Shown here: piece after piece, positions 18,918 through 30,045 of the stretch
How the letters are laid out: each line of letters begins with the position of its first letter
Position numbering within the stretch: the first letter of the stretch is position 1
Assembly (NCBI RefSeq): GCF_002803155.1
Contig: NZ_NNBP01000001.1
Span: 724,355-788,354 of the forward strand
DNA from: Streptomyces sp. CB02959
GTDB taxonomy: Bacteria > Actinomycetota > Actinomycetes > Streptomycetales > Streptomycetaceae
Length of the DNA: 64,000 nt
Direction of reading: 5' to 3'
Program-made: the position numbers and the translations under genes
Notes under the pieces: model-generated
Told to the model about the DNA's origin: nothing
Databases searched by the model: none
What the model saw: the letters and a program-made list of their open reading frames with translations, nothing else

Positions 18918-19814
18918 CTAGCCGAATCGGCGGCGCCCCCGGCGATCGTGGCGCTCCGCCCGCAACTGGTCGATCCGGTCCCGGCGTTCGGCCCGGAGCT
19001 CGTCCATCCAGTGGTGGTGCTCGGCCCGCAGCTCCTCCATCCGCTCCCGCCGCTCACCGCGCAGCCGGTCCCGCAGGTCGCGGATCCAGGCGCCGCGCTT
19101 GGGCTTGGCCTCCACGCTGCCCAGCAGCGCGAAGCCGTTCACGTCCACCTCGGGCGCGTCGCCGTCCGCCGCCTCGTGCGTCTCCACCTCGAAGCTGCCC
19201 AGGATGCCGGAGCCGCTGCTGCGCAGCGTGATGTTCTCCGGCACCCGGACCTCGACGCTGCCGAAGACGGAGGTGACGTTGATCTGCACCCGCTGCTGCG
19301 GGAAGACCGCCTCGGTCAGGTCGATCTCCACGCTGCCGAAGATCGCGACCGCGTTGATCCGCGGCGGGACCCGCCAGCGGCCCTTGCGGTTGGCCGCGCT
19401 GAAGATCGCGACGAGGTTCTGGTCGGCGAGCCCGGCGGGCCGGTCGTACGCGTGGGGCGCCGGGTCCGGCTGCGGTCGGCCGCCGGCGCCCGGGAGGTCC
19501 CGGACGACGGGCTCCAGCTCGCCCATGGTCTTGGCGCGGTAGACCGCGTCGATCCGCTCGGCGTGCTCCTCGGCGTCCAGCCGGCCCTCGGCGAGCGCCT
19601 CCCGCAGGATCTCCGCGATCCGGTCGCGGTCCGCGTCCGAGGCCCGCATGCCTCCCCCCGCGGCCGGCGGGGGCGCCCCCGCCTCCGTCACCGGCTTGGC
19701 CTGCGGTGCCGCCTCGTCCTTGGTCAGTTTCACCACCTGCTCGTCGCGCTGCTCGGCAAGCGGTCCGGGCGGGGTCTCGGGGCCCGGTCGTCCCCCGTTT
19801 CCTGAAGCGTCCAC
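18918..19814 (-). CDS. DUF1707 / cell-wall-stress (LiaF-like) domain protein
   Basis: 298 residues from GTG 19814. A low-complexity N-terminus precedes the DUF1707 domain at about 56-110 (MRASDADRDRIAEILREALA, GRLDAEEHAERIDAVYRA). Residues about 130-240 carry repeated beta-strand units with AIFGSVEIDL, SVFGSVEVRVPE and LLGSVEAKPKR, typical of the LiaF/DUF2154 C-terminal domain. The last 60 residues are highly charged and probably coiled coil. No transmembrane helix is visible. Similar proteins are linked to envelope-stress control; the role here is unknown. Confidence 0.88.
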   Translation of the reverse strand: MDASGNGGRPGPETPPGPLAEQRDEQVVKLTKDEAAPQAKPVTEAGAPPPAAGGGMRASDADRDRIAEILREALAEGRLDAEEHAERIDAVYRAKTMGELEPVVRDLPGAGGRPQPDPAPHAYDRPAGLADQNLVAIFSAANRKGRWRVPPRINAVAIFGSVEIDLTEAVFPQQRVQINVTSVFGSVEVRVPENITLRSSGSGILGSFEVETHEAADGDAPEVDVNGFALLGSVEAKPKRGAWIRDLRDRLRGERRERMEELRAEHHHWMDELRAERRDRIDQLRAERHDRRGRRRFG

Positions 19815-19832
19815 GGCCCAAGGGTACCGAAA

Positions 19833-19846
19833 CGCGATAGATCGCG
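19833..19846. promoter_or_regulatory. Palindrome just upstream of the DUF1707 gene
   Basis: CGCGAT-AG-ATCGCG, perfect 6-bp arms, 19 bp before the DUF1707 start codon in the region divergent from the class I fumarase. A plausible operator at or near the promoter. Confidence 0.4.
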
Positions 19847-19980
19847 ACTAGGGGATCCGCGGCGCGTCTCGAACGGACTGAGCCCTACCTCACAGCAGCG
19901 GCCCGGCACGGGGGTTCTACGCTGTTCAGGCGCTGCCGTAGAAGCCAGCCCACACCCCTCCGAGTAAGGAATTGCCCCCA

Positions 19981-21654
<1,674 letters not shown>

Positions 21655-21661
21655 CCTTCCG

Positions 21662-21694
21662 CGGCCGCCGTCCGCAGCGCGCGGGCGGCGGCCG
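21662..21694 (+). terminator. Terminator after class I fumarase
   Basis: Arms CGGCCGCCG and CGGCGGCCG, 9 bp each, starting 8 bp after the stop codon. Confidence 0.6.
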
Positions 21695-21786
21695 TCGGCG
21701 TTCCCGCAACGGGGCGGCGGCCGCTCGCGCATGAGGACGCGGCGGCCGCCCGTTTCTGCGCCCGGGCCGGCTCCGCCGCCACCGCT

Positions 21787-21990
21787 CTAACGGCGCCGGT
21801 GGCGGGGGCACGCGCACGGCGGCCACGCCTGGGAGAGGCCGTAGAGGTCGAAGCGGTCGCCGGCGACGACGTGGATCTGGGCGCGTTCCTGGGTGACGGC
21901 TCCGTCGGGCGTCGCGGTGTAGACGCGCAGGGTCATCAGCGATTGCCGGGATCGCGGGCCCGGTGAGGTGTGGCCGGCGCTCGTGGCCAT
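21787..21990 (-). CDS. Small hypothetical protein
   Basis: 67 residues from ATG 21990, with AGGAG 8 nt upstream of the start. The sequence MTLRVYTATPDGAVTQE and IHVVAGDRFDLYGLS looks like a short beta-sheet protein, and the C-terminus PPCACPRHRRR is basic with two cysteines. No family is recognised. The good ribosome binding site and its stand-alone place between the two fumarase genes support it being real. Confidence 0.6.
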   Translation of the reverse strand: MATSAGHTSPGPRSRQSLMTLRVYTATPDGAVTQERAQIHVVAGDRFDLYGLSQAWPPCACPRHRRR

Positions 21991-22578
21991 GGTGACACTC
22001 CTGTTCGGTGGGCGGTGTTGGCGTTGTCCCGTTAGTGGCGAGGGCGGCTCCCCGGTTTCGTCGTGGGATCCCCTGGACTTCCAGCGGATCACTACGTTCC
22101 GTGTTCCCATCGTCACCCTCCGCCGTAACCTTGGGAAGGAGTGAGAGCTGATTCCTACAGGCGTAAGAATGGGAAGTGAGGCTGTGGCCAAGGACATTGA
22201 CGTGGCGTCATCCGGTGTGGCGCCGTTCGGGACGCGGCCGCGGAAGCTCCGTCCGGACGCCGAAGCGCCCTGTTCCGGGGGCAGTTGGCGCAGCCACGCG
22301 CGGCCGCCGGCCCGCCGCGCGACCCGCCGCGGGTCCGGCTGCCGCGCTCGGGCCGGTGGCGACCGCGGCGAGGCGGCCGGCGGTCGGTCCGGGGTCGGCC
22401 CCGGGCGGGCCGGCGGGGAGCCGGAGGGACCGGTGCGGGGTTTCCCACCGGGCGCCCGGACCGCGTTCGGCGCGGGCCGGCGGGCCGACGCGCGGGCCGG
22501 CCGGGCGGCGGGGGCGCAGCCAGGTGACATACGCCGCGGGCCGGGAACAGATCCGGGCCCGCGGGCACTGTCATAGGC
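21991..22578. other. Intergenic region before fumC
   Basis: No gene is convincing. It should contain the promoter of the small minus-strand gene and that of fumC. An A/T-richer part around 22130-22180 (CTACAGGCGTAAGAATGG) may be a promoter. The very G+C-rich 22230-22560 stretch is open in several frames but has no recognisable product. Confidence 0.4.
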
Positions 22579-23973
22579 ATGAGCGAAAACAGCGCATTCA
22601 GGATCGAGCACGACTCGATGGGCGAGGTGCGGGTGCCCGCGCACGCCAAGTGGCGGGCCCAGACCCAGCGGGCGGTGGAGAACTTCCCCATCTCCGGGCA
22701 GCGGCTGGAGCGGGCGCACATCGAGGCGCTGGCGCGGATCAAGGGAGCGGCCGCCAAGGTCAACGCCGAGTTGGGCGTGCTGGGCAAGGATGTCGCGGAG
22801 GCCATCGCGGAGTCGGCCGCCGAGGTGGCCGAGGGGCGGTGGGACGAGGACTTCCCGGTCGACGTGTTCCAGACCGGGTCCGGGACGTCGTCGAACATGA
22901 ACGCCAACGAGGTGATCGCGACCCTCGCCAGTGAGCGGCTGGGGCGGGAGGTGCACCCCAACGACCACGTCAACGCGAGCCAGTCGTCGAACGACGTGTT
23001 CCCGTCGTCGATCCACATCGCGGCGACGTCGGCGGTCCTGGGCGACCTGATTCCGGCGCTGGAGCACCTGGCGGCGGCGCTGGAGCGGAAGGCGGCGGAG
23101 TTCGCCGAGGTGGTGAAGTCGGGGCGGACGCATCTGATGGACGCGACCCCGGTGACACTGGGGCAGGAGTTCGGGGGGTACGCCGCGCAGGTGCGGTACG
23201 GGATCGAGCGGTTGCAGGCCTCACTGCCGCGACTGGCCGAACTCCCGCTGGGCGGCACGGCGGTGGGGACGGGGATCAACACTCCCCCGGGGTTCTCGGC
23301 GGCGGTGATCGCGGAGGTGGCGCGGGCGACGGGGCTGCCGCTGACGGAGGCGCGCAATCACTTCGAGGCGCAGGGGGCGCGGGACGGCATCGTCGAGACG
23401 AGCGGGCAGCTGCGGACCCTCGCGGTCGGGCTGACGAAGATCGCGAACGATCTGCGGTGGATGGCTTCGGGGCCGCGGACCGGGCTCGCGGAGATCGCTC
23501 TGCCGGATCTCCAGCCGGGCTCGTCGATCATGCCGGGGAAGGTCAATCCCGTTATTCCGGAGGCGGTGCTGATGGTCGCCGCGCAGGTCACCGGCAATGA
23601 CGCGACGGTGGCGACGGCCGGCGCGGCCGGCAATTTCGAACTGAACGTGATGCTGCCGGTGATCGCGCGCAACGTACTGGAGTCGGTGCGGCTGCTGGCC
23701 AATGTCTCGAGGCTGCTGGCCGACCGCACGGTGGACGGCATCACCGCGAATGTGGCGCGGGCCCGCGCCTACGCCGAATCGTCGCCGTCGGTGGTGACTC
23801 CGCTGAACAAGTACCTCGGTTACGAGGAGGCGGCGAAGGTCGCCAAGCAGTCGCTCGCGGAGCGGAAGACCATCCGGGAGGTGGTGGTCGAGGGCGGTTA
23901 CGTCGAGCGCGGGCTGCTGACGGAGGAACAGCTCGACGAGGCGCTGGACGTGTTGCGCATGACCCGTCCGTAA
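22579..23973 (+). CDS. fumC: Class II fumarate hydratase
   Basis: 464 residues, normal length. The fumarase/aspartase signature [11 protein letters not shown] is present, along with the substrate blocks [27 protein letters not shown] and [17 protein letters not shown]. It is the cluster-free, oxygen-stable fumarase of the TCA cycle. Having it close to the class I enzyme suggests condition-dependent use, for example under oxidative stress or iron limitation. Confidence 0.97.
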   Translation: MSENSAFRIEHDSMGEVRVPAHAKWRAQTQRAVENFPISGQRLERAHIEALARIKGAAAKVNAELGVLGKDVAEAIAESAAEVAEGRWDEDFPVDVFQTGSGTSSNMNANEVIATLASERLGREVHPNDHVNASQSSNDVFPSSIHIAATSAVLGDLIPALEHLAAALERKAAEFAEVVKSGRTHLMDATPVTLGQEFGGYAAQVRYGIERLQASLPRLAELPLGGTAVGTGINTPPGFSAAVIAEVARATGLPLTEARNHFEAQGARDGIVETSGQLRTLAVGLTKIANDLRWMASGPRTGLAEIALPDLQPGSSIMPGKVNPVIPEAVLMVAAQVTGNDATVATAGAAGNFELNVMLPVIARNVLESVRLLANVSRLLADRTVDGITANVARARAYAESSPSVVTPLNKYLGYEEAAKVAKQSLAERKTIREVVVEGGYVERGLLTEEQLDEALDVLRMTRP

Positions 23974-24029
23974 CCACCGGCGCGGCGCATGTCACCGCAC
24001 GCGTAACGCGACGCCCCTAAGATCTGCGC

Positions 24030-24767
24030 ATGACAGCGGACATGGTGGAGACGACGGAAGGCGAGACGGCCGACGGGCCCGCACCGGCGGCCGGGGCGGG
24101 GCGGACGGCGGCGGAGCCGGGGCGCTGGGCCCCCGGGGACCACATCCTGTGGCGCTACCGCGACAACGCCGATCCCCGCCGGTTCCACATCTGTCGTCCG
24201 ATGACCGTTGTCCAGGACACCGAGGAGCTGCTCGCGGTGTGGATGGCGCCGGGCACCCCGTGCGTCAAGCCGGTGCTCGCCGACGGCACGCCGGTGCACC
24301 GCGAGCCGCTCGCCACCCGCTACACCAAACCGCGGCGGACCTTGCGCGACCAGTGGTTCGGCACCGGTGTGCTGAAGCTGGCCCGGCCGGGAGATCCGTG
24401 GTCGGTCTGGCTGTTCTGGGAGAGCGGCTGGCACTTCAAGAACTGGTACGTCAATCTGGAGGAGCCGCGCCGCCGTTGGTCCGGCGGAATCGACTCACTC
24501 GATCATTTCCTCGACATCTGCGTCTATCCGGACCGGCGCTGGGAGTGGCGGGACGAGGACGAGTTCGCGCAGGCCCGGCGGGACGGTCTGGTGACGGACG
24601 CCCAGGCGGACGACGTCAGGTCCGCCGGACGCGCCGCGGTCGCACAGATCGCGGCGTGGGAAGGGCCGTTCGCCGACGGCTGGGAGGACTGGCGGCCCGA
24701 TCCCGCCTGGGACGTTCCCGCGCTTCCGGAGAACTGGGACCACCTGCCTGATCGTTTGCTGCAGTGA
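24030..24767 (+). CDS. DUF402 (FomD-like) domain protein
   Basis: 245 residues. After a low-complexity N-terminus (about 1-32), GDHILWRYRDN, VVQDTEELLAVWMAPGTPC, WLFWESGWHFKNWYVNLEEP and LDHFLDICVYPDRRWEWRDE form the DUF402 fold. The acidic residues of the last block (DICVYPDRRWEWRDEDEF) are the metal site seen in FomD, a cytidylyl-phosphonate hydrolase of fosfomycin biosynthesis. Most Streptomyces carry such a gene outside any phosphonate cluster, so a nucleotide-linked phosphohydrolase role is possible but not shown here. Confidence 0.85.
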   Translation: MTADMVETTEGETADGPAPAAGAGRTAAEPGRWAPGDHILWRYRDNADPRRFHICRPMTVVQDTEELLAVWMAPGTPCVKPVLADGTPVHREPLATRYTKPRRTLRDQWFGTGVLKLARPGDPWSVWLFWESGWHFKNWYVNLEEPRRRWSGGIDSLDHFLDICVYPDRRWEWRDEDEFAQARRDGLVTDAQADDVRSAGRAAVAQIAAWEGPFADGWEDWRPDPAWDVPALPENWDHLPDRLLQ

Positions 24768-25010
24768 GACAGCAAACGTGAAAAGAAGAGAATGAAGAGA
24801 GTGAAGGGGGCGAACGGTGGAAAGGTGCGCCTATGGGCAAAGCTGTTTCCAGCCGCGTTCCCCGGGGGTTCCCGCCGGGCGGGAAGCCGTAGCCAGCCCC
24901 CTTGCTGCGCCCTGGGCCTTCAAACGTAGGATCGTCCTCCGCAAGACTGCACAGGCGCAACTCCAGAACGAGAAAACGAACTTGACAGCGGTCGCAGGAG
25001 GGGCGAAGTC

Positions 25011-25694
25011 GTGAGCGCGACAAGCTACGACGCGTACGAGGGCCTGAACCGGTTAGCACTCGACCGGGCCGGACAGGCCGAAGCGTTCGACGCGATCGGT
25101 GACCAGTACGAAACGGCTTTTCCGCATAAGGAAGGTCAGATCGCCTCGGGCGCATGGCTGAGCGGGGAACTGCCGGCCGGTGCCCGGGTCCTCGACGCCG
25201 GGTGCGGCACCGGACTGCCGACCGCCCGTCAACTCCACGACGCCGGGCACCGGGTCGTGGGAATCGACCTCTCCCCCGGGATGGTCGCACTCGCCCAGGG
25301 CAACGTCCCGGGCGGCGAATTCCACCGGCTGGACATCGCCGATCTGCGCGGTGGCCGGCTGGGCGGTCCCGGTTCCTTCGACGGAATCACCGCCTATTTC
25401 TCCCTGTTGATGATGCCCCGTGCGGAAATCCCGTGCGCCCTGGGCATGCTGCACGACCTCCTGCGACCCGGCGGGTTGATGGCCCTGGCAATGGTCGAGG
25501 GCGATATCGACGACTTCCCCATTCCGTTCCTCGGCAGCACGATCCGGGTATCGGGATATCTGCGGGACGACCTGCGCCGGGTCGTGCGCGACGCGGGTTT
25601 CGACATCGTCGGGGAGGACTCGTATGCGTATGCCCCGTCGAGTACGGATGTACCACCCGAAATCCAGCTCTTTCTGCACCTGCGACGCGCTTGA
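25011..25694 (+). CDS. SAM-dependent methyltransferase with a TTA codon
   Basis: 227 residues from GTG 25011, with AGGAGGGG upstream. Class I methyltransferase motif I is VLDAGCGTGLP (59-70); VVGIDLSPGMVALAQ and FDGITAYFSLLMMP follow, and GGLMALAMVEGD is a post-motif. The substrate is unknown. Codon 15 is TTA (25053-25055), the rare leucine codon read in Streptomyces by the bldA tRNA, so full expression should depend on bldA and be developmentally late. The next gene is the SpoIIE phosphatase 87 bp downstream; co-transcription is possible. Confidence 0.88.
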   Translation: MSATSYDAYEGLNRLALDRAGQAEAFDAIGDQYETAFPHKEGQIASGAWLSGELPAGARVLDAGCGTGLPTARQLHDAGHRVVGIDLSPGMVALAQGNVPGGEFHRLDIADLRGGRLGGPGSFDGITAYFSLLMMPRAEIPCALGMLHDLLRPGGLMALAMVEGDIDDFPIPFLGSTIRVSGYLRDDLRRVVRDAGFDIVGEDSYAYAPSSTDVPPEIQLFLHLRRA

Positions 25695-25781
25695 GACGCA
25701 CCGCGTCAGGCGCGTCCGCTCGGGCGACGCGCACCGAACGCGGCGCGCCTGCGCCAGCCCCGGACGGATGGAACCCCACGC

Positions 25782-28295
25782 GTGACGGAGCATCCCACCT
25801 CCCACGAAACGCGGCAGTCGGCCCCGACCGCCGCGTCCTCGGCATCCCCTGCTTCGGGGACGGCCGGGACGGCGCCGCTCGGCGGCGTCCCCGACCCGCG
25901 CAGCGCCCTCCAGCAGCCCGCCGGCACCGGTCACGAGCCGGGGACGGGGACGGGGTTCGCGGTGCGCGGGGGTGACGACAGCGGCCTCGGCGGCGAGGCC
26001 GGTGAGCCCACCGCCACGGCCTCCGCGGGACCGCCGGCCGGGCAGGGCGACGCCGAGCCGGCCGCCGACCACGGCCCGGCCGGCGACGGGGCGCGGGCGT
26101 ACGGCGCCGCCCGCGCATCCCGCGACAGTTCCTACGGCGGATACACCGGGTCGTACGAGGGCTCGTACGACCCGTACGGGGAGGTGGCCATGCCCGCGGA
26201 GAGGCGGCCGGACGGGGAGCCGGGCGCGGAGCGCGCCGCGGTCCGCACGGGCCGGCCGGTGGCGCAGGGCGCGGTGGACCGCGCCGGGGCGCCGGAGCCG
26301 GGTGAGGAGCCGGGGCATGCGCAGCCGCGGCCCGGCGGCGAGGGCATCGGGCGGCCGCGGGAAGGCGGCCCGTCGTCCTGGACGCACGGCGGAGGGTCGG
26401 GCCCGGGCGGGCTGCCGCCGGGGCCGCCGCCGGGCGTACGGGGCGGCGGACCGTCCGGTGCGGCCGGGGCGGAGCTGCCGCCTCCGGCGGGGCCGCCGCA
26501 GCCGCCCGCGGTGCCGCCCGCCCGGTCGGCGCATCCGGGCGAGAACGGCGAGAGCCGGGAGGCGGCCGCGGCCCGGCAGGCGAGCGGTGACCGGCTGCGC
26601 TTCATCGGGGCGGCGACCCGGCGGATCGCCCGCGGGATAGACCTGGACGAGATCGTGCTGGGGCTGTGCCGGGCGACGGTGCCGACCTTCGCCGACGCGA
26701 TCCTGGTGTATCTGCGCGATCCGCTGCCGGTGGGCGACGAGCGGCCGACCGGCCCGGTGGTGCTGCGGCTGCGCCGCACCGACCGGATCCCGGAGGAGCC
26801 GGACACCAACGGGCTGCGGCTGCCGGTGCTGCCGGCGCAGCCGGATCTGGGGCCGGCGATGGGCGGCAGCGCCGCGGAGCTGTCGGAGGTGCGCCCGGGC
26901 GGGCCGCTGGCCGAGGTGCTGCGCGGGGTGCGGCCGCTGTTCGGGGAGGCGCAGGCGGCGCGGACCGCGCTGCCGGAGCTGCTGGGGCCGGACACCCGGC
27001 TGCCGGGCGGCCACCGGGTGATCCTGGCGCCGTTGCGCGGGCGCCGGCGGGTGATCGGCGCGGCGGTGTTCCTGCGCCGCCCGGACCGGCCGGCGTTCGA
27101 GCCGGACGATCTGCTGGTGGCGGCCCAGTTGGCGACGCACACCGCGCTGGGCGTGGACAAGGCGGTGCTCTACGGCCGCGAGGCGTACATCGCCGACGCG
27201 CTGCAGCGCACCATGCTGCCGGACTCGTTGCCGCAGCCCACCGGTGTGCGGCTGGCCAGCCGCTACCTGCCGGCCGCGGAGACCGCCCGGGTGGGCGGCG
27301 ACTGGTACGACGCGATCCCGCTGCCGGGCAGCCGGGTGGCGCTGGTCGTCGGCGACGTGATGGGCCACTCGATGACCTCGGCGGCGATCATGGGGCAGCT
27401 GCGGACCACCGCGCAGACCCTGGCGGGGCTGGACCTGCCGCCGCAGGAGGTGCTGCACCACCTCGACGAGCAGGCCCAGCGGCTGGGCTCGGACCGGATG
27501 GCGACCTGCCTGTACGCCGTCTACGACCCGGTGGCGCACCGGATCATGGTGGCCAACGCCGGGCATCCGCCGCCGGTGATGCTGCACCGCGGCGGGCGCG
27601 CGGAGGTGCTGCGGGTGCCGCCGGGCGCGCCGATCGGCGTCGGCGGGGTGGACTTCGAGGCGGTGGAGCTGGACGCCCCGGCGGGCGCCACGCTGGTGCT
27701 GTACACCGACGGTCTGGTGGAGTCGCGGATCCGGGACGTGTGGACCGGCATCGAGCAGCTGCGCGAGCGGCTGGCCGAGACGGCCCGGCTGACCGGGCCC
27801 AATCCGCCGCCGCTGGAGCCGCTGTGCGACGAGGTGCTGGACATGCTGGGGCCGGGCGACCGCGATGACGACATCGCGCTGCTCGCGGCCCGGTTCGACG
27901 GCATCGCGCCGAGCGACGTCGCGTACTGGTACCTCGACCCGAAGGCGCAGACCGCGGGGCAGGCGCGCCGGCTGGCCCGGCGGGCGCTCGCCCGCTGGGG
28001 CCTGGAGGAGCTGTCGGACCAGCTGGAGTTGCTGGTCAGCGAGGTGGTGACCAATGCGGTGCGGTACGCCGAGCGGCCGGTGACGCTGCGCCTGCTGCGG
28101 ACCGACGTGCTGCGCTGCGAGGTCGGTGACGACGTGCCGCAGTTGCCGCGGCTGCGGCAGGCCCGGCCGTCCGACGAGGGCGGGCGGGGGCTGTACCTGG
28201 TCAACCGGATGGCCCGGCGTTGGGGCGCGACGCGGTTGAGCATGGGCAAGGTCGTCTGGTTCGAGCTGTCGATGCCGCCGGGGGCGCGGCGCTGA
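25782..28295 (+). CDS. SpoIIE-family phosphatase with GAF-like and HATPase domains
   Basis: 837 residues. Residues 1-260 are Pro/Gly/Ala-rich and probably disordered. About 266-460 is a GAF-like sensor region. About 466-703 is the PP2C/SpoIIE phosphatase (VGGDWYDA near 503, VVGDVMGHS near 523, YTDGLVE, DDDIALL near 694 with metal-binding aspartates). About 716-837 is an anti-sigma-type HATPase (LLVSEVVTNAVRYAE N-box, DEGGRGLYLVNRMA G-box). Such proteins can both phosphorylate and dephosphorylate anti-anti-sigma partners in SigB/SigF-type partner switching. Its partners are not in this window. Confidence 0.93.
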   Translation: MTEHPTSHETRQSAPTAASSASPASGTAGTAPLGGVPDPRSALQQPAGTGHEPGTGTGFAVRGGDDSGLGGEAGEPTATASAGPPAGQGDAEPAADHGPAGDGARAYGAARASRDSSYGGYTGSYEGSYDPYGEVAMPAERRPDGEPGAERAAVRTGRPVAQGAVDRAGAPEPGEEPGHAQPRPGGEGIGRPREGGPSSWTHGGGSGPGGLPPGPPPGVRGGGPSGAAGAELPPPAGPPQPPAVPPARSAHPGENGESREAAAARQASGDRLRFIGAATRRIARGIDLDEIVLGLCRATVPTFADAILVYLRDPLPVGDERPTGPVVLRLRRTDRIPEEPDTNGLRLPVLPAQPDLGPAMGGSAAELSEVRPGGPLAEVLRGVRPLFGEAQAARTALPELLGPDTRLPGGHRVILAPLRGRRRVIGAAVFLRRPDRPAFEPDDLLVAAQLATHTALGVDKAVLYGREAYIADALQRTMLPDSLPQPTGVRLASRYLPAAETARVGGDWYDAIPLPGSRVALVVGDVMGHSMTSAAIMGQLRTTAQTLAGLDLPPQEVLHHLDEQAQRLGSDRMATCLYAVYDPVAHRIMVANAGHPPPVMLHRGGRAEVLRVPPGAPIGVGGVDFEAVELDAPAGATLVLYTDGLVESRIRDVWTGIEQLRERLAETARLTGPNPPPLEPLCDEVLDMLGPGDRDDDIALLAARFDGIAPSDVAYWYLDPKAQTAGQARRLARRALARWGLEELSDQLELLVSEVVTNAVRYAERPVTLRLLRTDVLRCEVGDDVPQLPRLRQARPSDEGGRGLYLVNRMARRWGATRLSMGKVVWFELSMPPGARR

Positions 28296-28311
28296 GGCCC
28301 CGCGTGTGAGG

Positions 28312-28339
28312 GGACCCCGTCCGGGACCGGGCGGGGTCC
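28312..28339 (+). terminator. Terminator after the SpoIIE-family gene
   Basis: Arms GGACCCCG and CGGGGTCC with GGACCCCGTCC/GGGCGGGGTCC extension (one mismatch), 16 bp after the stop codon. Confidence 0.75.
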
Positions 28340-28507
28340 TTCGCGTGTCCGGACTCGACCGGGCGCCCGGGGCCGTTGCCGACATGCCGTCGGCCGTCTT
28401 GGCTGCTTGGGTGGGGCAAAAGGGATCAACGGGACCAGCTGCCCTCGGATGGGACTGACGGACCCCGCCCACCCCACCGCCAGTCATCGAACGGGAGGCA
28501 CTCCCCC

Positions 28508-29971
28508 ATGGCCAGCACCGCGCACCACGTCCCGCACACGACGACCAACACCGGTGTCCCGGTGGAGAGCGACGAGCACTCGCTCACCGTGAGCCCGGAC
28601 GGCCCCATCCTGCTCCACGACCACTATCTGATCGAGAAGATGGCCCAGTTCAACCGCGAACGGGTCCCCGAGCGGGTGGTGCACGCCAAGGGCAGCGGCG
28701 CGTACGGCTTCTTCCAGGTCACCAACGACGTCAGCCAGTTCACCAAGGCGGACCTCTTCCAGCCCGGCAAGGAAACCGAGATGCTGGCCCGCTTCTCGAC
28801 CGTCGCCGGTGAGCAGGGCTCCCCGGACACCTGGCGCGACCCGCGCGGCTTCGCCCTCAAGTTCTATACCGAGCAGGGCAATTACGACCTGGTGGGCAAC
28901 AACACCCCGGTCTTCTTCGTACGGGACACGATCAAGTTCCAGGACTTCATCCGCTCGCAGAAGCGCCGTTCCGACAGCGGGCTGCGCGACAACGACATGC
29001 AGTGGGACTTCTGGACGCTGTCGCCGGAGTCGGCCCACCAGGTCACCTGGCTGATGGGCGACCGCGGCATCCCCAGGACGTACCGGCACATGAACGGGTA
29101 CGGCTCGCACACCTACATGTGGGTCAACGCGGGCGGCGAGAAGTTCTGGATCAAGTACCACTTCAAGACCGACCAGGGCATCGACTTCCTCACCCAGGCC
29201 GACGCCGACCGGCTGGCCGGCGAGGACGCCGACTACCACCGCCGGGACCTCCACGAGGCCGTCGAGGCCGGCAACGCCCCGTCGTGGACGCTGTACGTGC
29301 AGGTCATGCCGTTCGAGGACGCCCCGGACTACCGCTTCAACCCGTTCGACCTGACCAAGGTGTGGCCGCACGGCGACTACCCGCTGATCGAGGTCGGCCG
29401 GATGACGCTCAACCGGAACCCGGAGGACTACTTCATCCACGTCGAGCAGGCCGCGTTCGAGCCGTCCAACATGGTGCCGGGCATCGGCCCGTCCCCGGAC
29501 AAGATGCTGCTCGGCCGGCTGTTCTCGTACCCGGACACCCACCGGTACCGGATCGGCCCGAACTACGCGCAGCTGCCGCCCAACCGGCCGCACGTCCCGG
29601 CCCACTCGTACGCCAAGGACGGCCCGATGCGGTTCGACCCGGCGCGGACGGCCCGGCCGTACGCCCCGAACTCCTACGGCGGTCCGGCGGCCGACACCGT
29701 GCGGTACGGGGAGCCGGCGGGCTGGGAGAGCACCGGCGCGATGGTGCGCGAGGCGTACACGCTGCGCCAGGACGACGACGACTTCGGGCAGCCGGGCACG
29801 ATGGTCCGCGAGGTGCTGGACGACGCGGCCCGCGACCGCCTGGTCGGCAACGTCTCCGGGCACCTGCGCAGCGGGGTGAGCCGGCCGGTGCTGGACCGGG
29901 CGCTCCAGTACTGGCGGAACATCGACAAGCGGCTCGGCGACCGGATCGCCAAGAAGGTCAACGGCGGCTGA
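28508..29971 (+). CDS. katA: Heme catalase (clade with short subunits)
   Basis: 487 residues, small-subunit catalase length. GGGAGG lies upstream of ATG 28508. The catalytic residues are H59 in [13 protein letters not shown]132 in [13 protein letters not shown], and the heme ligand Y341 in [13 protein letters not shown]. It converts hydrogen peroxide to water and oxygen in the cytoplasm. No Fur-type CatR gene lies next to it here. It is monocistronic, with a terminator that also serves the convergent PBP gene. Confidence 0.97.
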   Translation: MASTAHHVPHTTTNTGVPVESDEHSLTVSPDGPILLHDHYLIEKMAQFNRERVPERVVHAKGSGAYGFFQVTNDVSQFTKADLFQPGKETEMLARFSTVAGEQGSPDTWRDPRGFALKFYTEQGNYDLVGNNTPVFFVRDTIKFQDFIRSQKRRSDSGLRDNDMQWDFWTLSPESAHQVTWLMGDRGIPRTYRHMNGYGSHTYMWVNAGGEKFWIKYHFKTDQGIDFLTQADADRLAGEDADYHRRDLHEAVEAGNAPSWTLYVQVMPFEDAPDYRFNPFDLTKVWPHGDYPLIEVGRMTLNRNPEDYFIHVEQAAFEPSNMVPGIGPSPDKMLLGRLFSYPDTHRYRIGPNYAQLPPNRPHVPAHSYAKDGPMRFDPARTARPYAPNSYGGPAADTVRYGEPAGWESTGAMVREAYTLRQDDDDFGQPGTMVREVLDDAARDRLVGNVSGHLRSGVSRPVLDRALQYWRNIDKRLGDRIAKKVNGG

Positions 29972-29988
29972 TCCGTACGGGGAGCACG

Positions 29989-30021
29989 GCGGCCCGCACC
30001 CCTTTCCGGGGTGCGGGCCGC
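29989..30021. terminator. Convergent terminator between katA and PBP genes
   Basis: Perfect 14-bp arms GCGGCCCGCACCCC and GGGGTGCGGGCCGC with a TTTCC loop. Confidence 0.88.
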
Positions 30022-30045
30022 GGTGGTGCCGGGTGACCGGGCGGG

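Noticed and set aside
22169..22576. 135-codon frame before fumC
   Set aside because: Gly/Arg/Ala-rich, no good start signal, overlaps other open frames, no family recognised.
24817..25014. 65-codon frame ending in the GTGA overlap with the methyltransferase start
   Set aside because: The overlap is suggestive, but the product is not recognisable and the start has no clear ribosome binding site. It could be a leader peptide; evidence is insufficient.
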